Assembly: GCF_900119485.1 (NCBI RefSeq)
Contig: NZ_FPJZ01000026.1
Location: 1-22,370, forward strand
Origin: Thermoactinomyces sp. DSM 45891
GTDB lineage: Bacteria; Bacillota; Bacilli; Thermoactinomycetales; Thermoactinomycetaceae
DNA length: 22,370 bases
Reading direction: 5' to 3'
Shown: one piece after another, positions 6,466-13,382 of the stretch
Position numbering within the stretch: position 1 is the first letter of the stretch
How the letters are laid out: each line of letters opens with the position of its first letter
Made by a program: the position numbers and the translations under genes
The notes under the pieces: model-generated
What the model was told of the DNA's origin: nothing
Database searches by the model: none
Seen by the model: the letters and a program-made list of their open reading frames with translations, nothing else

Positions 6466-7137
6466 ATGAACAATAAGGCATTTGGGTACATAAGGGTTAG
6501 CTCGAAAGATCAGAATATTGATCGCCAGCTAACAGAGATGCTAGCCCTTGGGATTGATGAGCGAGACATTTTCATAGATAAGATGTCTGGAAAAAACTTT
6601 GATCGTCCTCACTATCAAGCCCTAAAGCGTTGTATGCGTGAAGGAGACCTTTTGTATATCAAGTCCATTGATCGTTTTGGGCGTAACTCAAAGGAAATCA
6701 AAAAGGAATGGGAGCATATTACCCAGGACATGAAGGTTGATATTAGGGTGATGGACATGCCCCTTCTAGATACCACCAAACACAAGGATGTGTTAGGCGG
6801 TTTCGTATCCGAATTGGTTTTACAAGTGTTGGCTTTTGTCTCAGAGCGAGAGCGTGATGAGATTAAGAAGCGACAACGAGAAGGGATAGCCGCTGCTAAA
6901 GCCAAAGGAAAGAAACTGGGGAGGCAGCCGATAGACCTTACTGACGATCAGATAAAGATCATAAAGGAGCTTTACCCCATTTGGAAGGCCGAGGGAATTA
7001 CTGCGGTAGAATTTATGAACAGAGTAGGACTACTACCGAACACATTCTATCGGCGGATCAAGTCACTCGAAAAAATGGGGATAGTCGGACAGGATAATAG
7101 TGAACATTTAACTAGGAGTGGAGGAATGAATTCGTGA
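6466..7137 (+). CDS. Serine resolvase/invertase-family recombinase
   Basis: The protein is 223 aa from ATG 6466 behind GGTGAG. A TTG 45 bases upstream is in frame but has no ribosome site. The N-terminal catalytic domain has GYIRVSS with Arg10 and nucleophile Ser12, and SIDRFGRN with Arg70/Arg73, the active-site arginines of the family. A long E-helix (SERERDEIKKRQREG) and the KAKGKKLGRQP linker follow. The C-terminal helix-turn-helix, about 174-200, includes AVEFMNRVGLLPNTFYRRIK. It is slightly longer than Tn3 resolvase. It probably resolves plasmid multimers at the 5892-6005 array and represses its own operon. Its stop overlaps the start of the next gene. Confidence 0.93.
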   Translation: MNNKAFGYIRVSSKDQNIDRQLTEMLALGIDERDIFIDKMSGKNFDRPHYQALKRCMREGDLLYIKSIDRFGRNSKEIKKEWEHITQDMKVDIRVMDMPLLDTTKHKDVLGGFVSELVLQVLAFVSERERDEIKKRQREGIAAAKAKGKKLGRQPIDLTDDQIKIIKELYPIWKAEGITAVEFMNRVGLLPNTFYRRIKSLEKMGIVGQDNSEHLTRSGGMNS

Positions 7138-7322
7138 ATCGACCAATCTTATTGGCGGGCGGATGTATAATTTTAGCAATTACTTTTAGTTGTGCAGGAA
7201 GATTATCGGTAAGATTATTGGTAGGGGAAACTCTAAGTTGGGAATTACTCCTTGTTTTCATTATAATTTGTGGAATCATATTGCTTGATGTATGTTTGAA
7301 TAAACTTGACGAAACAACGTGA
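7134..7322 (+). CDS. Two-helix small membrane protein
   Basis: The protein is 62 aa from GTG 7134, overlapping the resolvase stop, preceded by GGAGTGGAGG. Two hydrophobic segments (about 4-21 and 38-56) flank a short loop with Arg and Glu. No known family is recognised. It lies between resolvase and the toxin-antitoxin pair in the same operon; no separate promoter is obvious. Confidence 0.65.
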   Translation: MNRPILLAGGCIILAITFSCAGRLSVRLLVGETLSWELLLVFIIICGIILLDVCLNKLDETT

Positions 7323-7342
7323 GGGGAAAGGGAGAGATTGTA

Positions 7343-7516
7343 ATGAAGAGAAAATGGACTGAAGAACAGATAGCAACGAAGCTGCCGAACGTAAAAGCTA
7401 CTATGGCTTTTGAAGGACTTGATCTGACAGAGGAAGATCTGGAGTTATTCTTAGCCAGAGCGAGGGGGGAGATCACTCAAAAAGAATACATTAAGCGTGC
7501 GATGGAGAGCGATTGA
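7343..7516 (+). CDS. VbhA-type antitoxin of a Fic toxin
   Basis: The protein is 57 aa from ATG 7343 behind AAGGGAGAG. An in-frame GTG at 7319 is less well placed. It carries the Fic inhibition motif (S/T)xxxE(G/N) as TMAFEG at residues 20-25, where Glu24 would reach into the partner's active site and block productive ATP binding. The second half is helical with LARARGEITQKEYIKR, as in the antitoxin VbhA domain. It stands directly upstream of fic, one base apart, in the order antitoxin then toxin (class I Fic system). Confidence 0.85.
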   Translation: MKRKWTEEQIATKLPNVKATMAFEGLDLTEEDLELFLARARGEITQKEYIKRAMESD

Positions 7517-7517
7517 G

Positions 7518-8153
7518 ATGACAGGTAGGTCAAAATACTTTTATCCAGGAACAGGCACATTCATTAATAAAGCGGACATCACGGATTCGGAACAATTGGA
7601 GAAATTCGAAAGAAGAGCGGTTAGTCTTCGACTTTTCGCTCTGGAGAATAACCCGATTTATGGGAAATTCAATTTCCAGCACCTCCAAAAGATACATAAG
7701 TACATATTTCAAGATGTGTACCAGTGGGCAGGCAAGCTTCGGGAAGAGGATATATCCAAGGGAAGCACCATGTTTGCGAGAACCATCTATATACAGGATG
7801 TATCAAAAGATCTCTTCCGATCTCTAGCTAGAGAAAAGAATCTTAAGGGCTTGAAGATAGATGAGTTTTGTGAGAGAGCTGCTTACTACAATTCGGAGAT
7901 CAATATGATTCATCCTTTCCGTGAGGGGAACGGACGGACACAACGGGAATTCATTCGTACCCTAGCGTTGAGTAATGGTTACGAGTTGAACTGGAAGCAT
8001 CTAGACAAGGATACGATCATGCAAGCTACCATCAAATCTATTACGGATACAAAGGATCTACAAGAGGCGATTAAATCTTGTATCACTAATCATCACCCCG
8101 ATAAAAGCCTAATGAGATTTTATCAAAGCTGTGATTTGGATTTAGGAAGATAA
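7518..8153 (+). CDS. fic: Fic-domain toxin (adenylyltransferase)
   Basis: The protein is 211 aa from ATG 7518, one base after the antitoxin stop, with GGAGAG upstream. The Fic signature HPFREGNGRTQREF is complete (residues 132-145): catalytic His132, anion-binding loop GNGR. The target-binding flap precedes it (SKGSTMFAR, about 80-88), and the N-terminal YxYPGTGTFINK is typical of FicT-like toxins. Such enzymes transfer AMP to Tyr or other hydroxyl residues of targets; stand-alone FicT toxins modify GyrB and ParE. The intact active site suggests a functional toxin held in check by the upstream antitoxin. Likely role: plasmid maintenance. Its substrate here is not known. Confidence 0.92.
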   Translation: MTGRSKYFYPGTGTFINKADITDSEQLEKFERRAVSLRLFALENNPIYGKFNFQHLQKIHKYIFQDVYQWAGKLREEDISKGSTMFARTIYIQDVSKDLFRSLAREKNLKGLKIDEFCERAAYYNSEINMIHPFREGNGRTQREFIRTLALSNGYELNWKHLDKDTIMQATIKSITDTKDLQEAIKSCITNHHPDKSLMRFYQSCDLDLGR

Positions 8154-8172
8154 GATAAAGGAGGAATTTGAG

Positions 8173-8391
8173 ATGATGAATTTGTTTTCTGAAATAGGGG
8201 TAAGGTATGGTGGTTTAAAGGATGGTGAGGAGGCGATTGGTATTTTCGAAGATGGGGCTGTCTACCTGCAAATGTATGAGGGATCGCTCTACTGTGAGAC
8301 GATAGATGATGTTGAGGAAGGAGAAAAGATGGCCTCAGAGCAGGAGATTGATAAAGTGATTCGCTTGAAAGAATACATGTACCAAAATTAA
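8173..8391 (+). CDS. Small acidic protein, unknown function
   Basis: The protein is 72 aa. Two ATG codons in a row (8173, 8176) follow AAGGAGGAA; either may be used. It is acidic with a beta-rich start (GVRYGGLKDGEEAIGIFEDG) and a short helix at the end. It lies 19 bp after fic and is probably part of the same transcript. No family is recognised. Confidence 0.65.
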   Translation: MMNLFSEIGVRYGGLKDGEEAIGIFEDGAVYLQMYEGSLYCETIDDVEEGEKMASEQEIDKVIRLKEYMYQN

Positions 8392-8409
8392 GAGAGGATA
8401 CTGTACATT

Positions 8410-9261
8410 GTGATGAATGCAGATGAAATGGAGTTGTATTTAGTAGAGAAGGGGGTATCTTCAGAACATATCCAGGTTCTAAAGAACGAAATTGTTCAAG
8501 GAATGGATTCAGATCTCCAAGAGTGTTTTGAGTATGTTGAAACTGTTGAACGGTTGATACCAGTAGATAAAATAGTTAGTTTGCCAAGATTCCGTAGGGG
8601 ACGAGATGGGACTTGGTGGGATCATTTTAATTGCCAAGCTGGAAGTATAGTGGAGGTTCGAATTGAATCACTTAGAAGAAGCATGGAGCAAAAAGGGTTA
8701 GAGTCGTTTATTCATTCTTTTTCACTCCCTAAATATAAAGTACGAGGATGCTACTATCCACGCCTTGATCAATACTATATTGAACAGGATGGTACACATC
8801 GTACCCTTTGGGCAAAGGTTGTTGACGCTCCTTATATTTATGCTCGAGTAGAGATATATAAGTTAGTTAAGGAAAAGTATAGGAACTATCTTATGCTTTT
8901 ATCCTTAAAGGAAAGCTGGTATGAGTTGCTTCGAAAATGCCATCTTAGCTGGCATTATGATAACAATATGGTTATGTATGGCGATAAAGAGGTATTTAAG
9001 TTTTACAGACCTCCATCTTTTTCGGGAGATGATGTGAGTACTCAAATCATTAAAGAGAAGTATAAACGAAATATTGGTATTTTTGAAAAATGTTTACATT
9101 TGGATAGATATTGGAAAAAGAGAATTAGGAATAGAGAGCTTCGATACAAAATTATAAAGAATATTGTATGTCCATTTATAGAACTCAGAGATAAGGGCTA
9201 TGTAGACTCTGCTGCATATAGACTACTGATTAGCTTGTACGAATCAGACTGGGAACTGTAG
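8410..9261 (+). CDS. Unknown protein with a ParB/sulfiredoxin-like DGTHR motif
   Basis: The protein is 283 aa, starting at GTG 8410 or ATG 8413 behind AGAGGA. About residues 50-140 resemble the ParB-like fold seen in many phage and plasmid proteins: an N-terminal helix and a substrate-like VSLPRFRRG stretch, then YYIEQDGTHRTLWAKV, comparable to the YxIxDGNHR motif of that fold. The remaining half is helical, basic and Tyr-rich, with no clear motif. ParB-fold members bind nucleotides or DNA, but assignment rests on one motif. It is the last gene before a hairpin at 9308-9355. Confidence 0.6.
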   Translation: MMNADEMELYLVEKGVSSEHIQVLKNEIVQGMDSDLQECFEYVETVERLIPVDKIVSLPRFRRGRDGTWWDHFNCQAGSIVEVRIESLRRSMEQKGLESFIHSFSLPKYKVRGCYYPRLDQYYIEQDGTHRTLWAKVVDAPYIYARVEIYKLVKEKYRNYLMLLSLKESWYELLRKCHLSWHYDNNMVMYGDKEVFKFYRPPSFSGDDVSTQIIKEKYKRNIGIFEKCLHLDRYWKKRIRNRELRYKIIKNIVCPFIELRDKGYVDSAAYRLLISLYESDWEL

Positions 9262-9307
9262 ATCATAGACTGGATATTGGCTCTAGTGAGTTGGGGAAGA
9301 GCTGATC

Positions 9308-9355
9308 AAGAAATGCTTTTCTTGTTTTCAAATAAAAGACAAGGAAGGCATTTCT
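9308..9355 (+). terminator. Imperfect long hairpin after the toxin-antitoxin operon
   Basis: AAGAAATGC and GCATTTCTT form the base, with further pairing of TTCTTGT with ACAAGGA and TTTT with AAAA. There is no T-tract behind it, so it could be a terminator aided by stem length or an RNA-processing site. Positions 9356-9433 hold nothing I can name. Confidence 0.5.
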
Positions 9356-9433
9356 TGGGTTTAGTTAATCAAAACTCCACAAAACCACACCATATACCAT
9401 TTAATACCAAAAATCACTATTTTCTCAATCTAG

Positions 9434-9462
9434 TAGACTAATTCTAGCAAATCATATAAACT
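9434..9462 (+). promoter_or_regulatory. Putative promoter of rep
   Basis: The -35 is TAGACT (9434-9439, 4 of 6), the spacer is 17 bp and the -10 is TAAACT (9457-9462, 4 of 6). A transcript from here would start near 9469 and carry the whole structured leader (9522-9645). No better plus-strand promoter was found upstream of the leader. Confidence 0.4.
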
Positions 9463-9515
9463 AGTAGTATTACCAGAAAAAGGTTTACATAAACAGTCGT
9501 AAATAGAAAAAAAGC

Positions 9516-9590
9516 AAAAAGAAAAAGCCTATGATGTTCCCACAACATCAATGGCCCTGAACCGTAAATAAGCCGTTTTCCAAATAGCTT
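9516..9590 (-). ncRNA. Predicted antisense RNA to the rep leader
   Basis: A consensus promoter (9597-9625) fires leftward, and the transcript would be about 70-75 nt. It contains a 7-bp hairpin with loop GTGGG (9532-9550), followed by ATAGGCTTTTTCTTTTT, a terminator-like end. It is fully complementary to the rep mRNA leader, including the left arms of its two long-range stems. This is the usual layout of copy-number control by a counter-transcribed RNA; the mechanism here is inferred, not proven. Confidence 0.7.
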
Positions 9591-9645
9591 TATCTCATTA
9601 TATACATATATAGGAAAAAAATCAAGGGTTCAGGGCAGGCTTTTT
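9522..9645 (+). promoter_or_regulatory. Structured leader of rep with nested inverted repeats
   Basis: AAAAAGCCT (9522-9530) pairs with AGGCTTTTT (9637-9645), and GCCCTGAACC (9554-9563) with GGTTCAGGGC (9627-9636). The two right arms are contiguous. A small hairpin (GATGTT/AACATC, loop CCCAC, 9533-9549) sits between the left arms, giving a three-way junction just before the ribosome site (AGAGAGGGGA). The GC stem followed by AGGCTTTTT could also act as a transcription attenuator. The antisense RNA covers both left arms and the small hairpin. Confidence 0.7.
9597..9625 (-). promoter_or_regulatory. Consensus sigma-A promoter of the antisense RNA
   Basis: On the minus strand the -35 is TTGATT (9625-9620), the spacer is exactly 17 bp and the -10 is TATAAT (9602-9597). 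It is stronger than any plus-strand candidate for rep, as expected for an antisense inhibitor. Confidence 0.82.
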
Positions 9646-9660
9646 CAGAGAGGGGAAAGT

Positions 9661-11028
9661 ATGCCTGCAGCAAAAAAACTTAATAGTTTTGACCAACAGA
9701 GTACACCAGTTCCTATTAATAATTGGTGGGAGTGCTTCTTATCAGCCCAAAAGAAGACGGGATTCGTTTGTACTTTCAAGCTTCCCGAAAAAGAACATCG
9801 CTTTTGGGGGTTGAATGACATTCCCCAGATGATAGGATATGCCGAGGCGCTTGAGAACATGAAGAGTAATATGCACCTTGCCTTAAATGCCTTTCGGTAT
9901 GGGAGCCGAAAAGAATCTGACCTTCTCCAAATCCGAAACATTGGAGTAGATCTCGATATACACAAGATTGATATAACACCAAACGAAGCAATAGATGAGA
10001 TCCAGTGTATGATTATTGATCAGTCATTACCAGAGCCAAACCTATTGATTCACTCTGGACAAGGTTTGCAGTTAGTTTATGGTATTACGGGGGGAGCAGC
10101 GCCACAAATGACATGGCTCTCCCGATACATCACTACCCAGTATATTTCCAAATTATCTTTCCTAAACGCAGATCCCCAAGCAAGTGATCCGACCAGGGTC
10201 TTTCGCTTTCCAAACACAATCAATCAAAAGGTACCAGCTCGTTCTAGTGTTGAGATCTGGAATCCAAATGAGTATTCTTTACAAGATCTATACCAGTTTG
10301 TAACACCATTAGAAGAGATTCGCAAGAAAAAGAAGAAAAAAAAGAAGAAGCCAGAAGTAGTCATTTTTTCTCCACCTGGTGTAGTGTCGCTATACACGTT
10401 AAACACGAAGAAGAAAGATGACTTGGAAAAATTGGTAGAATTACGCCAAGACAAGCCGTTTGAGAAATACAGAAATACATTTCTGTATACCTATAGTTTT
10501 ACAATTGCTCTAATCTTGAAGGATGAAGAGTGCACTGTCACCTTTGCAAGAAATATCAATCAAAAGTTTCATGACCCAGAAGAAAATCTAGTAGAGGTGG
10601 AGAGAACAGCAAAATCCGGATACGAGGATGCGATACAGTTCCTCAAGGAGTTTGGCAAGAATGATTATAAGATGATGGGTTTGGATCGCTATCTAGTCAA
10701 ACCAGAGAAGTCTAGCACCATCATCGAAAAATTGAACATTACATCAGAGGAAATGGAGCACTTTCGAGTTCTGATCGGACGGGAAGTGAAACGTCAAAGG
10801 AATACAGATTACCAAAGAGAAAAGAGGCGTTTAGACGGAGCGGTAGATCGAGAAGAGTATCTTCAAAGCACAAGAAAGAAAGTCGATGAAAAACTAGAGT
10901 GTCTAGAACTTGCAATTAAGGAACATCCGGAAGCATCAAATGCGGAATTGTCACGTATAACAAAGATTCCAAGGTCAACAATCATTCGGTTGAAGAAGCA
11001 ACTAGGTGTCCATAGTATGTCACTATAA
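9661..11028 (+). CDS. Plasmid replication protein of the archaeo-eukaryotic primase type
   Basis: The protein is 455 aa from ATG 9661 behind AGAGGGGAAAG. The primase-polymerase motifs appear in order: metal-binding DLDIH (97-101), IHSGQGLQLVYG (130-141), and DPTRVFRFPNTIN (176-188), the third-motif region seen in plasmid prim-pol and Rep proteins. A run of nine Lys (about 222-230) separates this domain from a second helical domain (240-370), and the C-terminus has a helix-turn-helix (SNAELSRITKIPRSTIIRLK, about 427-446). Such proteins prime or initiate plasmid replication. The upstream antisense RNA region and downstream repeats support the initiator role. The A-rich codons of the Lys run could be prone to slippage. 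Confidence 0.83.
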   Translation: MPAAKKLNSFDQQSTPVPINNWWECFLSAQKKTGFVCTFKLPEKEHRFWGLNDIPQMIGYAEALENMKSNMHLALNAFRYGSRKESDLLQIRNIGVDLDIHKIDITPNEAIDEIQCMIIDQSLPEPNLLIHSGQGLQLVYGITGGAAPQMTWLSRYITTQYISKLSFLNADPQASDPTRVFRFPNTINQKVPARSSVEIWNPNEYSLQDLYQFVTPLEEIRKKKKKKKKKPEVVIFSPPGVVSLYTLNTKKKDDLEKLVELRQDKPFEKYRNTFLYTYSFTIALILKDEECTVTFARNINQKFHDPEENLVEVERTAKSGYEDAIQFLKEFGKNDYKMMGLDRYLVKPEKSSTIIEKLNITSEEMEHFRVLIGREVKRQRNTDYQREKRRLDGAVDREEYLQSTRKKVDEKLECLELAIKEHPEASNAELSRITKIPRSTIIRLKKQLGVHSMSL

Positions 11029-11131
11029 GGGACGGAACCAGTGTACGCATTTGTTAAATATTAGAGAATAAACCTGTTTATGTAAGCGAATATAGGAACG
11101 TATGTTCCCTGTCCATGGTATGTCACTATAA
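11007..11131 (+). repeat. Direct 22-bp repeats at the end of rep, candidate origin
   Basis: Two 22-bp copies, 11007-11028 and 11110-11131, differ at one base and share GTATGTCACTATAA. The first is the last 22 bp of rep; the second lies 103 bp on. Between them are the dyads ATAAAC-CT-GTTTAT and GGAAC-GTAT-GTTCC. Initiator binding sites downstream of rep are known for ColE2-type plasmids, so this is a candidate origin. AGTATGTCA is also found in the res half-sites, which may be chance. Confidence 0.5.
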
Positions 11132-11193
11132 ACATATATACTAAGTGGACTGCACTTGTTTTTCCCTTGCTTTCTAGGTTTTATCTTTTTGCT

Positions 11194-11226
11194 CTTCAGC
11201 TTTTTGCTGGAGGGTTTTTTCTTTTT
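11194..11226 (+). terminator. Intrinsic terminator after rep
   Basis: CTTCAGC-TTTTT-GCTGGAG forms a 7-bp stem followed by GGTTTTTTCTTTTTT. It fits termination of the rep transcript. The rest of 11227-11600 has no convincing gene: a short hairpin AAGGGG/CCCCTT (11497-11515) and a T8 run near 11462 are visible. Confidence 0.6.
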
Positions 11227-11616
11227 TCGCTCTTTATCTTTATGCACTCGTTTGTATGTTCTACTACTAACTGGGTCGTTCTGATAGTTTTTGGATTCTT
11301 CCTTTAGCTTAGCTTTGGTTTTCTGGACTGGGGGAAAGGGGGGCGGATCATCTAGAATAAGCCTAGGAGCAGTCGAATAGAACATCCTGGTATTCTCTGG
11401 ACATTCCCCCGAAAAGGTGGATCAACCAAAATCTGTAAAATGGGGGTATGCTGGATCATTATTTTTTTTGAGGAGAACCCTATTCTGATACCGAGGAAGG
11501 GGTGTTTTTCCCCTTACGAGGTGAAGAATCCAGCAACCGAAGGGCGGTAGTATATCTTTGTTTGCTTTTCAAACTAGTTATTTTTATAAACTATAGATTA
11601 GATGTGGTTAAAAAGT

Positions 11617-11665
11617 CTTGTATACGGTATACTGTATACAAGAGGCAGGGCATACTGTATACAGT
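11617..11665 (+). promoter_or_regulatory. GTATAC operator cluster
   Basis: A 26-bp dyad (11617-11642) has arms CTTGTATAC and GTATACAAG, with a further GTATAC at its centre. A perfect palindrome ACTGTATACAGT follows (11654-11665). ATACTGTATACA recurs 23 bp apart, about two helical turns. TATACT at 11628-11633 may be the -10 with a weak -35 (TGGTTA, 11605-11610). The cluster ends 14 bp before the next start codon, suiting repression or autoregulation. Confidence 0.65.
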
Positions 11666-11679
11666 TATGAGGTGAGAAA

Positions 11680-12216
11680 GTGGCAGGACAGATGATTCGT
11701 ACCAAAAAGCTGATCGAATTTATTCAGGATCTTAAGGGGCAGCATGATCAGCTTTATCAAGATTATATAAAGCAAGGAGAAGATGCTTCACGACTTGAAA
11801 AGATTTTGTTGCTTCGTGAGGTAATTGCCAAGATGGAGACTGATTTTAACATTATTGATCTAGAGGAGATGATGGGAATGAAGTTTGTAAGTGAAAACCA
11901 CCGAAAGTTGTTTGTTGAAATGAAAATTAAGGTGCTGAACGACTACAATTATCAAAATACGGAGTATGATACTGCGCTTTATGTTCTTTCTTTCCTTCAA
12001 GCAAATGGAAAAGTGGTAGATACATATCTAGGTACACAAAAAATCGACTTTGAAGGAATCCGAGAAAATACAGGTATGTCTACTGGTGAGGGAGCGTTGT
12101 TAGACTTAGCGAATGTCTGCTTCAATGGTTATTCAGCTGATATACATGATACATTAGGATCTTTATACGGTGAATTTAGACAAGTAGCTTTTGAAGCCTT
12201 AATGAAGAAGTATTAG
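11680..12216 (+). CDS. Unknown 178-aa helical protein under GTATAC operators
   Basis: The start is GTG 11680 behind GAGGTGAG; ATG 11692 is a less well-spaced alternative. The N-terminal half is rich in charged helices (LIEFIQDLKGQHDQLYQDY, SRLEKILLLREVIAKME). The second half has mixed composition, with no membrane segment. I see no helix-turn-helix clear enough to call it the regulator of its own operators, though position suggests autoregulation. It appears to be monocistronic. Confidence 0.68.
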   Translation: MAGQMIRTKKLIEFIQDLKGQHDQLYQDYIKQGEDASRLEKILLLREVIAKMETDFNIIDLEEMMGMKFVSENHRKLFVEMKIKVLNDYNYQNTEYDTALYVLSFLQANGKVVDTYLGTQKIDFEGIRENTGMSTGEGALLDLANVCFNGYSADIHDTLGSLYGEFRQVAFEALMKKY

Positions 12217-12392
12217 AAGTCGGTATTTGGTGTGATTTCTTCTGAGACAAGCTGTGGGCATCATTATGAGAAAAAACTATTTGGGTATACCTATTACACT
12301 CAGAAAGAAAAATAATCGCTTAAACAGGCTTACAGGTGCATGTTTTTAATATGAGGGGGGATTCTTACCCTCGAAGTCGGGAGGAATGAAAA

Positions 12393-12713
12393 ATGAGCAA
12401 AAAAATATTTCTTTTCACAGTTGGAGAGTCATTCGATGGGACAGACGATGATGGAATTTTGGAATATCTAACTGGTTCATACAATGGCCCATTTGGTGGA
12501 TGGATTGATTGGGAGATTGTGAAGAAAGCAGAGATTACAGAGCAAGATGATCAGCTATACAAGATTCAGCCGTTCTCTGACGAGATTCTTACTTTGAAAG
12601 CAACTGCTCATACTGAAGAAAATGGATTGGTTGGTTCCAGAATGTTCAAGGTGGAACGGAATAAGAAGAGTGATCCGGATGTCTGGACTGTATTGTCAGT
12701 AGATGAAGCCTGA
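12393..12713 (+). CDS. Small acidic protein, unknown function
   Basis: The protein is 106 aa with ATG behind CGGGAGGAA. It begins with a hydrophobic strand (KKIFLFTVGES), then a Gly/Asp-rich loop (DGTDDDG), and is mixed alpha/beta overall. The downstream frame-disrupted gene starts with a similar pattern (YNILVSFGEDENGHGVFL), so the two may be distant relatives. The 176-bp upstream gap contains GGTATACC (12287-12294), a site like the GTATAC operators at 11617-11665, and a GAGGG/CCCTC hairpin near 12352. Confidence 0.65.
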   Translation: MSKKIFLFTVGESFDGTDDDGILEYLTGSYNGPFGGWIDWEIVKKAEITEQDDQLYKIQPFSDEILTLKATAHTEENGLVGSRMFKVERNKKSDPDVWTVLSVDEA

Positions 12714-12750
12714 TAATGGTGAAAGCCGATAAATAACAAAGGGGTGATTC

Positions 12751-13019
12751 ATGATGGATGTAACCTACAACATATTGGTTTCTTTTGGAGAAGATGAGAA
12801 CGGTCACGGTGTATTTCTTTCAGATTATCCGACTGTTACATACAACAAAATCAACAGTATAGAGGGGTATAGGGAGCAACGGAGCAGGAAATCACAATAG
12901 ACCATATCGGACATGGGGTTTTAGGCTTATTTACTACCTTATCGGATGTGTACCGCATTGAAACGGTGTTTCTATTGCCGATATTGTATATTATCGGATA
13001 TGAACTTCCTAATATCTAA
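12751..13019 (+). pseudogene. Frameshifted small gene
   Basis: ATG 12751 (second ATG 12754) behind AAAGGGG opens a 49-codon frame to TAG 12900. A second frame, shifted by one base, is open from about 12873 to TAA 13019. It continues as plausible protein (GATEQEITIDHIGHGVLGLF, then DVYRIETVFLLPILYIIGYEL). Joined near 12873-12880 they give a single product of about 88 aa. The break lies inside one arm of a degenerate inverted duplication (12858-12914), so the gene was probably damaged by that rearrangement. The second frame has no start with a ribosome site. Confidence 0.5.
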
Positions 13020-13167
13020 CAAATGCGCATTACCGTTCGTTTGCTGGTACTGTGGTCTGGATGGCAACCAAAAGCAAAATAAGGGACCATATACAAATTT
13101 ATTCCAATTGCTACATCCGATAAGGCTTATTGTGGTTTCCTGTTCGACTGCTCCCCATACCCCTATA
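12858..13167. repeat. Imperfect inverted duplication, arms of about 55 bp
   Basis: The arm at 12858-12914 matches the reverse complement of 13113-13167 at roughly 80 % by eye: shared blocks include GGGAGCA, CAGGAAA, CACAATA and TATCGGA. TTATCGGATGT also recurs near 12938 and, inverted, at 13113-13123. Both arms can be read as GA(T/V)EQE(I/T)TI in the same relative frame, so a coding segment was probably copied in inverse orientation and has decayed. Confidence 0.55.
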
Positions 13168-13332
13168 GACGAGTTGGACATATATGACCATGCTGAGATC
13201 TGTGTACAACTGTTAAATGAATTCTGTCAAATAAAGGGAAGAATGGGCGAGCTGGTTCAATTCGGTTGTGGGGACGTAGATTTGACTGAACAAGTGAAAG
13301 AGATCTTAATTCAGCATTCTTCGCCTTCTTAG
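12946..13332 (+). other. Open frame of doubtful status, possible C-terminal gene fragment
   Basis: A 128-codon frame spans the duplicated region. Its first two thirds look random (many Cys, crossing the inverted arm), and its ATG (12946) has no ribosome site. The last ~54 residues (DELDIYDHAEICVQLLNEF, EQVKEILIQHSS) look like genuine helical protein, so 13165-13332 may be the 3' remnant of a gene whose front was replaced. No family is recognised. Confidence 0.3.
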
Positions 13333-13382
13333 ACCAGGTACCATTTTGACAACTGAGAGGTACTAGGGAGGAGTTGATAGCG

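Noticed and set aside
11023..11385. Leftward 120-codon Lys-rich frame after rep
   Set aside because: No ribosome-binding site. The Lys run comes from the T-rich terminator region on the plus strand, and the frame overlaps the rep stop and the candidate origin repeats.
12946..13164. N-terminal part of the 128-codon frame as a Cys-rich protein
   Set aside because: No ribosome site, runs across the inverted arm and an overlapping damaged gene, and its composition looks random.
12972..13181. Leftward 69-codon frame in the inverted duplication
   Set aside because: No ribosome site; it is readable only because the right arm is an inverted copy of coding DNA.
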